DNA from: Lumbricus terrestris
Lineage: Eukaryota > Annelida > Clitellata > Crassiclitellata > Lumbricidae
Assembly (NCBI GenBank): GCA_949752735.1
Contig: OX457041.1
Span: 30,586,400 to 30,650,399, forward strand
Direction: 5' to 3'
DNA length: 64,000 nucleotides
This document shows, one piece after another, positions 22,982 to 32,500 of the stretch (position 1 is its first letter; every line of letters begins with the position of its first letter). A program made the position numbers and the translations under genes. The notes beneath the pieces are model-generated. The model saw nothing but the letters and a program-made list of their open reading frames with translations. It had not been told where the DNA came from and did not search any database.

Positions 22982-23240
22982 GGCTAGATTATGTGGCCTT
23001 GGTCGAGTATTGTAGGGAGTGACCTTAAGGGGAGGGAGGAGGTCGTGAAGAATGTGACAAGGATTTAAGAGGATAGAGCGGAAAAGAGCAGAGTCAGCTC
23101 TAGAACAGAGAGTGTCAAAAGTAGGAAAATCGATAGGAAGAAAGCTTGAACTGGTCACTTCCTGAGAGGAGAATCCCTTCTGAAAGTGATCATTGAAGGA
23201 AGAACGGAGGGAAAAAGAAAAAGAAAAAGACAAAGACAGA
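22982..23240 (-). mobile_element. LINE ORF2 C-terminal fragment, right of the insertion
   Basis: The minus strand reads FDTLCSRADSALFRSILLN, CHILHDLLPPLK and NTRPRPHN. The same order (RRRADTSLFSSVLYN, HVLNCLLPP, SLRPRSHN) is at 41702-41914. It is continuous with 16300-16476 once the 6.5-kb insertion is removed. Confidence 0.82.
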
Positions 23241-23249
23241 AGCTACTGG

Positions 23250-23362
23250 ACTGGATGTTGGTTGAAGATTATGGGAAACTGAAAGAAGCGGCTCAACACC
23301 GGGAGGAGTGACGCCATCGGAAGTTCGAACCTGCCGTGGGGCAGAGAACATGAAGAAGAAGA
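23250..23362 (+). mobile_element. Second LINE 3' scrap with (GAA)n tail
   Basis: The plus strand reads KLKEAAQHREEWRHRKFEPA then a stop and GAAGAAGAAGAA. The W.R...R.EW....(V/E) layout is typical of the end of several non-LTR ORF2 proteins. Clade not assigned. Confidence 0.5.
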
Positions 23363-23773
23363 AGTGTGTTTAGATAGGCCTATATGTATATTATGTGTAT
23401 GTGACATGATATGTCAGTCAGCAGCCTTTGAACGAATCTTAATTTACTGCTCTGAAATTAATTAGTAAGCCGACGTTGGCCTATCTGCGAAGCACTAGTC
23501 TAGCCTATGTCTGAGTGAGTAGGCCTACTGCTCAAAATTCATGCACTGACACAATCATGGCTACAATAGGCCTACAGATCTTTTATCAAGCGCTCAGCTT
23601 GAACGACAGCACAGTCATCCAACTAGTCCCTTTGTAAGGTTCCCCGGTTCCTCAATGCAATTCCTATGTTGCCTATCAAGTCTAGAACCGCCACCTTTTC
23701 CAAATGCAGCAATGCAGTGACGCGCATCTTATAGGAGCAACATTACCTTATTTGAGATTCGGCTGAGCGTTCC

Positions 23774-23789
23774 GCCCTTGTGGCGCAAC

Positions 23790-23830
<41 letters not shown>

Positions 23831-23847
23831 GAATCCACCCAGGGGCG
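23774..23847 (+). tRNA. tRNA-Asn (GTT)
   Basis: A 74-nt gene with all four arms: acceptor GCCCTTG/CAGGGGC (one G-U), D arm with GCGCAACCGGTTAGCGC, anticodon stem TCGGC/GCCGA-type with anticodon GTT at 23808-23810, T arm GGTGG TTCGAAT CCACC, discriminator G. The anticodon and T regions are almost identical to the conserved animal tRNA-Asn. A box TGGCGCAACCGG and B box GGTTCGAATCC form the internal pol III promoter. A TTTT at about 23857 can terminate. No intron and no encoded CCA. Confidence 0.96.
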
Positions 23848-24055
23848 ACTAGAAATTTTGCTCTTGCTTTGAATAAGCGTGTAGCCTAATGATTTGCCTA
23901 AATATAGGATTAAATGTACACATTTCAAGTAGCAATTTATGGCTTGGATTCTACCCATTCTTATCATTATGATCAGCTACTATCGTAATGACTAATGAGC
24001 AGGTGGTAAATTTTGAGGTGAGTAGGCCTACACGCTGACCGGGAGAAAGACCGAC

Positions 24056-24235
24056 TTCCGAAAAATCTGATGACTTTTTTAGTCATCCGACCAAAAATTT
24101 CTCCATTTCCTCGTCCGTCCGAAAAATCTGATGACCTTTTTTAGTCATCCGGCCAAAAATTTCTCCATCCATTCTCCCGTCCGAAAAATTTGATGACCTT
24201 TTTTAGTCATTCGCTCCGGAATTCGTGGAAAATAC
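24056..24235 (+). repeat. Three tandem copies of a GATGAC..GTCATC unit
   Basis: Roughly 63-bp units: CCGAAAAATCTGATGACTTT, TTTAGTCATCCG, CCAAAAATTTCTCCAT. Each has a GATGAC(T)nAGTCATC hairpin as in the 18039 element. Probably the interior of a related hAT-type element with lost ends. Confidence 0.75.
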
Positions 24236-24344
24236 ACCTAAATATTATCCTTCGCCTTTTTGTGCGTAGGCCTATACCTATACACGCCCTTTGTGAGGTG
24301 AGGTTCATGAGTATAGCCTACTGAGTAAACGCTGTATATATGCC

Positions 24345-24449
24345 CGCGCATAGCCTACCCTGGTTTTTCGCGGTGGGTATACGATACCGTTTTTCCCCGG
24401 AGGTAAGTATACGCCGTATACCCGCGTATACCCTTGATTACAGCCCTGC
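24345..24449. mobile_element. End fragment of GTATAC-rich hAT family
   Basis: Contains GTATACGCCGTATACCCGCG and ends ATTACAGCCCTG, the reverse complement of the CAGGGCTGTACTC end of the complete 54262 element. Confidence 0.6.
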
Positions 24450-24548
24450 TAATGAGTTAGCTTTTGATCTGTAGGCTAGGTTACCAATGTAGTGCATACG
24501 AGAAAGCTTCTTTTTGAAGGTCACGATTTCAACGTTGCCAACGCCTAC

Positions 24549-24680
24549 CAGGGGCGGATCCAGGGGGAATCCGGCCATGGCCCCATTTAGAAATTTCCTT
24601 TTTCTCACCAGCTATTCTAGCAGAGAAAGTGGACGTGGGCCCCCACCTCCATTAGTTTCGTTGGGAAAATGGCATGGTAT
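24549..24680. mobile_element. End fragment of CAGGGGCGGATCCAGG family
   Basis: CAGGGGCGGATCCAGGGGGA start, followed by the same blocks as 15477. Compare the complete copy at 18039. Confidence 0.7.
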
Positions 24681-24931
24681 TTATGGGGAATGGTATATTT
24701 TTTCAGACATTTTCACAAAACGGTAGGCTATGGGCCTACTTGTCAGTTAATTCACCGCACAACGTTTGGTGCGCCTGCGCCAGTCTGGTATACTTTTGCT
24801 CACCGGTTTTTAGTTAGCCTACATGATTAGCCTATGCATCACAAAATATTACAATGAATCCTATATACTCATCGACGATCGATTTAGCTTCTGCTTAGTC
24901 AACAATTCGTTGAATCTATCCCGCTTCTAGT

Positions 24932-25355
24932 CAGTGGCGTAACTACGGGGGGGCAAGGGGGGCAGCCGCCCCCCAAATGAAAGGGCTGCCCCCAGCTGCC
25001 CCCCCAATCCCTGCGTTTGTTTTACTTTTTACTCTTACGAGTGATAAAGAATTAAACAATGTTATATAATTTCTGACTTATTTTATTTTTTATGCAACTT
25101 CCTGTACAACTTCTTATAGGGTGGGTGATGGGAAAGTGGGACAGGCCACTATAGTGCACTATGGGACAGACAAGCTAGTGAGGCTTGCTTGCGTATTATG
25201 TCCAATACTGTAATACATCCAAAATCTAAAAATACATAGTCTATGGCAATATACCGATGCCGATGCACGCTTTAATTGCCAACGGTAGCCACCCTATCAT
25301 TTTAAGCTGCCACCCCACTGCCCCCCCCATGAAAAAATAACTGGCTACGCCACTG
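24932..25355. mobile_element. hAT-type MITE, 424 bp
   Basis: Ends CAGTGGCGTAACTACGGGGG and TAACTGGCTACGCCACTG; perfect 8-bp duplication CTTCTAGT at 24924-24931 and 25356-25363. It is inserted into the degenerate repeat that spans about 24885-25720. Confidence 0.9.
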
Positions 25356-25720
25356 CTTCTAGTCTATTTCAGCAGCAATTATTTCTCATCATACTCACTT
25401 TTATTTAATTAAAAATTATTTTCATCAATCAGTCTTCTACTTTGGCATGAATCCTTTTCATCAACCCAGCTTCGATTTAGACAAAAGATTCATTTAGGCC
25501 TAATCAATCCAGCTTCTATTATTTTGAGCAATTATTCTTTTTTAAAATTCGACTTCTAGCCCACATTTCGTCAATCCAGCACCAATTTCAGCAAGAAAAT
25601 TGCCAAGAATCTTTTCATCTATCGCACTTCTAGGCCATATTTAGGTTTAATTAAAAACTATTTCGTCAATCTGACTTCTAGGCCTATAGCCTACTTAGCG
25701 AGCATTCTTTTCGTCAATGC
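25356..25720 (-). repeat. Degenerate tandem repeat, about 50-bp unit
   Basis: Repeated words TCAATCCAGCTTCTA, GACTTCTAGGCC and TTTTCATCAATC at about 50-bp spacing, continuing left of the MITE (24885-24931). Reverse-complement relatives (GAAGTTGGATTGATGAA) form the array at 54880-55165. Confidence 0.7.
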
Positions 25721-25904
25721 AAATTACAACCATGCATGCAATAATATTGCGAATAATTTAATCCGCTAAATCACTAGATCACCTTTTGGCTAATAGGAGT
25801 TAATTTTAGGCCTAATTGTAAATTGTAAACTCCGCCATGCCTAAAAGAGTACATTATTTAAACCTACATAGGCTATCTTCCGAGCCACTTTAAAAGTTTA
25901 AACC

Positions 25905-26115
25905 CTTGTTGTATATCGTAATCGTAATCGTAAACTCGAAATTTCTAAAGCGCCACTCGAAAGCCAAGCGCGGGGCACCAGCTTATTCACGAGCGCTGCG
26001 TTGCGTTAGAAGGATTGTCCGTGAGAATAGTCCGTGGTGGTCCGGGTCGAGTTACCATAGGATCAGGATCAAATGCGTTGTATTAGAAGGGTTGTCCGTG
26101 AGATTGTATTGTATA
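25905..26115 (-). mobile_element. LINE 3' end with (ATTACG)n tail
   Basis: Plus strand: ATCGTAATCGTAATCGTAAA then TTTCTAAAGCGCCACTCGAAA..CACCAGCTTATTCACGAGCG. Read on the minus strand this is a LINE-like 3' region ending in ACGATT repeats. Relatives at 30044 (joined to LINE coding sequence), 47585 (+), 48240 and 48860. Confidence 0.7.
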
Positions 26116-26585
26116 GACCAATAGCCTAGGCCGAATATTCATTATTGTAGTTCGTTAAGATCATCGATTCGCTACCGAAACGTTTTCCGTTTGTTGGCCT
26201 TCGACGGATTATTATTAGACATTAGGCTAATAGACAATTCTCATTTTTCAGTCCGAGGCTAACGAACAGGGTGTTTTCAGTGAATCTTTCAAGCGAAGGG
26301 CAGAGCAGACACCTAGCGAATAGAAGTTAAATAGACGAAGAAAAAGAACAGGTTACTTCGCATGTACTTAGCATCTTAAGGATGTTTCAGACATATATTA
26401 CAAGTCCAAATACTAAATCAAAGCATTTTATAGATAAAATATGAACCATACCCACATCAGCTGTGATTTCAATTTTGTTTATATATTGTCATTTTATGCG
26501 AATAGTAGTGGTACGATTACCTACCTTTTTAAAAGAATAAACAACCGCTGTAACTTATAAGCGAGTAAGGTCGCCAATGGCATCG

Positions 26586-26692
26586 GAGGTCTGGTGCCAT
26601 TCGGTCCGATATTTGTACGTACTGAAATAATTCTCGCAATAGTCTGATACTTTGTCCTTCCCAATGGTGACGGTTGACCTCCTTTTCCTGTG
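26586..26692. repeat. Short inverted-repeat element, copy 2 of 3
   Basis: GGAGGTCTGGTGCCATTCGG ... CCCAATGGTGACGGTTGACC. See 16037. Confidence 0.6.
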
Positions 26693-27198
26693 TTTTTCCT
26701 CCCACTGCTCACGCCCCTTCTTTCCAGCATAGACAAGGGCGCGGCGGGCGCCTGCACATATAGACCTAGGCTAGGGTAAGGGGAACTTGTCCCCGGAAAA
26801 CTTACACCTTTTTAAAAACCACCCATACTTTCGGTTTTTAGCAATTACATTTCTTCGCACAAAAGCACCGATGATGGTACAAAAACATAATGATAAAAAA
26901 TGAAACTCAAACTAATAACTTAGAAACCACTATGAAAACGAGGCCTTGCAGGCCTACCCACGTTCTTCATTTTCCCGCCTTGCAATGTTAAAGCTCTCAC
27001 AAACAAATTTGACGGTGACCATTAGGCCTACGTGTGGACCTACGAAACTCAAACTAAACTCGCTTATAAGTTTTGTCCCTCATGAAAAATATCTGCGGTG
27101 GACGCTCATGAACATTGATTGACACGCGTGTTAGGCCTAATCGAAGTGGCATTGTGCAACAACTGCGACGGATTTGAGACTTAGGCTACAGACCTTTG

Positions 27199-27532
27199 CA
27201 GTATGAGAATTATAGAAAAACTACCGAGGTGGGGTTCAGACGTTGGTTTTCGTGAACTTGGGGAGCGCAATGAAGACTTTACTATGGGGTTCTAACTTGC
27301 AGTGCCTAAAGTGTGGAAAATAAGTGTCTGAACACCCCTTACCTCTCCAAAAGAAGTGCCTGCAGTGGACACCTCTTACCTTTCCAGTCTGTGCTCACCA
27401 ATAAGTGGCTGGACGGCGTTCAGATTTTAAAACAAGTGCATGGGCGCCGTCCATGACCGTCCAGGCGCACTTTAAGCCTTAGTTCTAAGAAAACTAGGGG
27501 GTTGAACCACCGCAATTCTCACTCTGGGACTA
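27199..27532. mobile_element. Degenerate hAT-type element, CAGNNTGAGAATT ends
   Basis: Left CAGTATGAGAATTATAG, right CCGCAATTCTCACTCTG, as in the complete 48469 element. Flanks do not show a clear duplication. A GGACGGCGTTCA..CGTCCATGACCGTCC block inside (27400-27475) also occurs at 44815-44940. Confidence 0.5.
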
Positions 27533-28527
27533 AATCGGCTTTCATTTAGGATTATGTTTAGTGATAGCCTACGATCAACCACTTTTTGAAATGCAAAAAA
27601 GGTCTAAAATAAAAGCAATGGTTCATAGGCGAAGGTAGGAGACATTTCAGCAGTGGGGGGTGGGCAAAATTTTTACTTTTGCCCGAAAGATCGGGAATAA
27701 TTGACATGCGTTTATATGTCTATATGTATGTTTCTGTACAAAAGCAGAGTTTCTGTTCTGGGCGGCTTATGGCCACCATGCACTCCTGTTTTGATGTGGT
27801 AGATGGGGCAAATACCCTGAGGCATGGCTAGTTTTGGAGGACCAGGCTGAGTATTGATATGCCTATTCGCAAAGTCTATGATGCATGCCTTTTAAAGTAT
27901 GCCCCGGCCCCCTGTAATATTTTCCTGATACTTAGCTGCAATCAGTTTAAACTTCATATGAACAACTTAATAAATTCATAATTGCATATTGTTTTATATT
28001 GCATCATATTGAATCATCTATAAAGCGCCTATAGGCTACTATAGGGTGATCCGTTCAAGGCGCTCCCATCAGTGCGCAAAGCCCGGCGAGAAGAAGCAGG
28101 TTTTGAGAAGAGACAAGGCCGAAGAGAGATTGCCAGACAGAAGTGTAGAGCGAACAGAAGGAGAAAGTGCAATCCTAAGACTAAGAGAAGAACCAATTGA
28201 GGTAAATGAACCACAGCAGTTCTAGAGCGAGCAACTAAGCCTATAAGAAGTCAAGTCTGTTGGATGAACGAAGTGGACAGTTGGATGAAGCTGAGTGACA
28301 CCGTTAAGATATCTTGGGCAAGACTCTGCAGATATATGAGCTTTTTAATTTATTTCAGGTTGTTTTAAATTTTTCCTCATAATAATATAGCCTTAAAATA
28401 GTTTAGGGACCCGTGACAGCTCTGCACATATTATAGGCTTAGTGGTCATGAATAAGCTTAATATTTCTCTCACCCACCTTGCTTGAGCGGTGAGCCTGCT
28501 AAGGACCGATAATTGAGACTTTAGCCA

Positions 28528-28590
28528 GCAGGGACAGATGCAGAGACAGATGCAGAGACAGATGCAGGGACAGATGCAGAGGGAGGAGCA
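28528..28590 (+). repeat. 12-bp minisatellite (GGGACAGATGCA)n
   Basis: About five copies of (A/G)GACAGATGCAG. It gives a cysteine-rich minus-strand frame that is not a gene. Confidence 0.85.
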
Positions 28591-28625
28591 TGCTTGATGC
28601 AACGTCTATGCACGTGGTTCAGGCA

Positions 28626-28626
<1 letters not shown>

Positions 28627-28675
<49 letters not shown>
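28627..28675 (+). repeat. (CTG)n microsatellite, about 16 units
   Basis: Uninterrupted CTG/TGC run ending CTGTTGG, about 850 bp upstream of the clarin start. Confidence 0.95.
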
Positions 28676-28677
<2 letters not shown>

Positions 28678-29352
28678 GTGAATGCCTTTACATGCCAAAC
28701 GATCGACCGACCGATTACTCGGTAGGCCCAAAGCCGCCCAATACGGCTTTAGCAGTAGGTCTATGAACACATGTTAGCTGTGCATCAACGGCTGACAGAT
28801 CCAATCACATAAAAGCCACACGTATTTTATCATCGATTCGATGTGTATATATTTATACACATTGCGCACAACGTATACCGGGGTACATACGTTAAGCATT
28901 TGTTTGAGTCAATTTGCCAATCTATGCGTGTACTGCATGTGTGTTCTATGAATGCGTGCCCGACCGCCTGCCCGGTGGATGGGGGGGGGGGGAGCGGAAG
29001 AGGTGCAGCTCCTATGCAGCGCTGACTGTATGGATGGATATGAGATGGTTGAATCATAATTATAATCGTGATGTGCTTCCTTTCATAGGATTTGCTCTGA
29101 TTCACAAAAAGCAACCTGCGGTATAAATCAAATGGTGTTCGACCGATCGAAGGCTATAATATATAATAGTCTGCGTGGCATTAAAGGTGAAAGCAGGTAA
29201 TATGTATATTAACAAATGACACAAATTCGCATCTTATGCCGAAGACGAACCTTCTTGTTCCATTGGATCTGTAAACAAATATAATTATTATGTATACAGT
29301 CCTGCGTTGACCTTTCACGATTGTTGATTGCTGCAGTCCGTGAACTGCTGCA
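28676..29352. other. Clarin upstream flank
   Basis: No other gene seen. A G run of about 12 lies at 28981-28992. TATA-like words occur (TATATATTTATACACA at 28846) but I cannot assign a promoter. ORFs on both strands here have no recognisable family. Confidence 0.35.
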
Positions 29353-29362
29353 GCACCATCAC

Positions 29363-29459
<97 letters not shown>
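29353..29459 (+). repeat. Compound (ATC)n(AGC)n microsatellite before the clarin ATG
   Basis: About 24 CAT/ATC units run straight into about ten AGC units, ending 64 bp before the first clarin ATG, so likely within its 5' UTR or promoter. The reverse strand gives a poly-Asp/poly-Ala open frame that is an artefact. Confidence 0.93.
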
Positions 29460-29523
29460 TGAGTGTCTGTCTTTGAGAGGACGACGACGACGACGTCGAC
29501 CCTGAAGAGAGGGAGAGGGACCG

Positions 29524-32500
29524 ATGTGTGTCGTCGCCTGGAGGAGGAGCTGGTATCTGCTGCAGATGCAAATGCCCCTCAATGATGAGGATGGGGGAAG
29601 TAGTTCCATCGGATGGACCGTCGTGTTGACGTCCATCTTGACGGCTGTCCTCGCTTTGGCGTCTGTCAGTCTCATGACGGCGGCCATCGCCACCGATTCC
29701 TGGGTCAGTTCCTCTCCAAAGCTACTGCTGCTGGGACCGAGCGGCCCCCCATCAGTCGCAGGAGGCAACCGTCGTACATCCTCCATCGCTCCAGCCTCCA
29801 AAGATCCTTCTGCAGGTCCCAACCCCACAGCCCTATTCACTGATGCATCCGAGGGATACGTACACTTCGGACTCTTTCACGGATATAAACGCCTCGACAA
29901 TGGATTGGGAGCCAGATACGGTGAACTGTGGGGTGAGTATACAGGACGCGCGCACACATAATTATATAAATGCACGTACAAACATATATAATTATATATA
30001 TCTATATAAATGCATGTGTATATAATATATATGTCTGTTTCGTAATTGTAATCGTAATCTCGAGACTTCTACAGCGCACACAAAAGTGAAGTCGCGGGAA
30101 CCAGCTTATTCACAGGCGCTTAATCAAAACAAAATCGATAGGCAGTGGGTCAAGTCCGGAGAGTCAGGCAGGCAGATAGATGGACGGCTAAGGTGGGTGA
30201 TGTTTAGAGTTGAAATGACGAGGGATGTATGGAGAAGGGGAGGAATCGCATAGGCTTTGTGAAAGAGCAATGTTTTCAGTTTTGAGTGAAAGACCTGTGG
30301 GGAGATAGCGAGGGGTGGAGCTTTGGTGAGCTCGTATATATATATGATGGGTCGGAGGTTTGCCGTAGTGCTGGCGGAAGTTTGTTCCAAATAAGTGGAA
30401 GGGCAATGGCTATGGAGCGATTTGCGAATTTCAGTGATGAAGTGATGACTGTGATGGGAGGGCGAAGCAGTGTAATGGAGGATGAGGAGCGTTGAACACT
30501 TACATGTATATCCTACATCGTGCGTTTCAAGAAGCTGAAAAATTTGCTGCAACAAGACCACCGAACAGATGCAAAAACGTGGTTAAAACACTCACGGGTA
30601 TAAGAATAATGTGATGATACAAAGGTCCAATTACTTAAAAGACATTCCGCTGAATAATGTGCATGCATGATCAATGTGAGCGAAACGCTGCGAATGGCTC
30701 TACTGGACGGCAGCGCAACCAACAGCTATAGGTGCACCCACGTGCACTTGTTACATGTCATGTTTAACAACACTGCCATATCAAAGATGATTAGTGTCAG
30801 TGTGTCACCCTCCTCCTTTATCCAGGCTTGGGACTGTCACTGGCAGAGAACAACCAGTGGCGGAGTTGGCGCCCACGTGCTGCATTGTCCTTCTATATAT
30901 ATAGTAATCCATTCCTGCTTCCTCCCTCCCCACCTCTGTCCCTTCCTCTCTTACAGAAAGAAATAACGTACGTATACGTATACGGTTGCATCGTATAGGG
31001 CTATTATAGGAGTATAGGGCATATACCTCGGCCACTAATAGGACCAGGTATAATAATTGAGGCGTTGAGCGCCAGAGTGGCCTAACCCCAAAAAACATAA
31101 TCTTGAGAAAACGCAAAAACAAGATTTGAATGTAAAGCATAAATCAGATGATTATGTTGTATCCGGTTTTAGCTATTAGCCAATTGCTCTGATCTATGTG
31201 GCAGCTTATGGCTGTTCTAAAACTAGAATTCGGGTACAGTGGGTACACTTTGTACGTTTATTTGTCAAGGTCGGTGTGGGTTAAACTACTGAGGCAAAGT
31301 GGAAACCAAGTACTCGATATGTTTTATATTGATATTTTGCATAAGGAACTAACTACTTGCAAAAAGTATAACAGACTATGGTGTACAGGGAATATAAAGG
31401 CGTTATAAAGCATCCTTCTTGTTCTCCGGTACAATGGTACAATAATGGATCATTGCTTGTCTTAAGTTGCAAGATCATTCTTCATTGTTCGTCTTCATCT
31501 CCAAATTGACTTCTCAACTTCTTCATTGGTAGCTGGATTCAAATGTGTAACGGTCATTGTACGTCATTCTTCATTATTCCTCTTCAGAATCTGTCCAAGT
31601 TGACTACTGAACCTCGAGATCTTCATTGGCAGCTGGATTCTAATGTCTTAAAAAGGAAAATAGATTTCGGGTGTACAGAGGTATAATGTGGTACAAAGCA
31701 ACGATCATTGTTCCGCTTGTAACGGTCATTGTACGTCATTCTTCATTATTCCTCTTCAGAATCTGTCCAAGTTGACTACTGAACCTCAAGATCTTCATTG
31801 GCAGCTGGATTCTAATGTCTTAAAAAGGAAAATAGATTTCGGGTGTACAGAGGTATAATGTGGTACAAAGCAACGTTCATTGTTCTCGTTGTAACGATCA
31901 TTGTATGTCATTCTTCACTTTTTACCTTCAGAAGCTGTCAAATTTAATTGCTTGGCCATTTCATTGTCAGCAGAATTCAAATGCTTCAAATAGGAAAATG
32001 GATTGCGGGTGTACAGCGGTATAATGTGGTACAAAGCAGCGTTCATTGTTCTACCTGTAACAGGTCATTGTAAGTCATTCTTCACTGTTCATCTTCAGAA
32101 TCTGTCTAAGTTGACTATTCTCAACCTCTTCATTGATGTGAGGATTCAAAAGTATTGATCTAGTAAAATAGGTTGTGGGGTACAAAAGTGGTACAAAGCT
32201 GCGTTCATTGTTCTACTTGCATCGAATATTGTAAGTCATTCTACATTGTTCATCTTCGAAACTGTCCATGTTGACTATTCTCAACCTCTTCATTGATGTG
32301 AGGATTCAAATGTATTGATCTAGTAAAATAGGTTGTGGGGTACAAAAGTGGTACAAAGCAACGTTCATTGTTCTGCTTATAGCGAACATTGTAAGTCATT
32401 CTTCATTGTTCATCTTCAGAATCTGTCTAAGTTGACTATTCTCAACCTCTTCATTGATGTGAGGATTCAAATGTATTGATCTAGTAAAATAGGTTGTGGG

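Noticed and set aside
29181..29840. Minus-strand 219-aa open frame with poly-Asp and poly-Ala
   Set aside because: It is the reverse of the (ATC)n(AGC)n microsatellite and of clarin exon 1; no recognisable domain.
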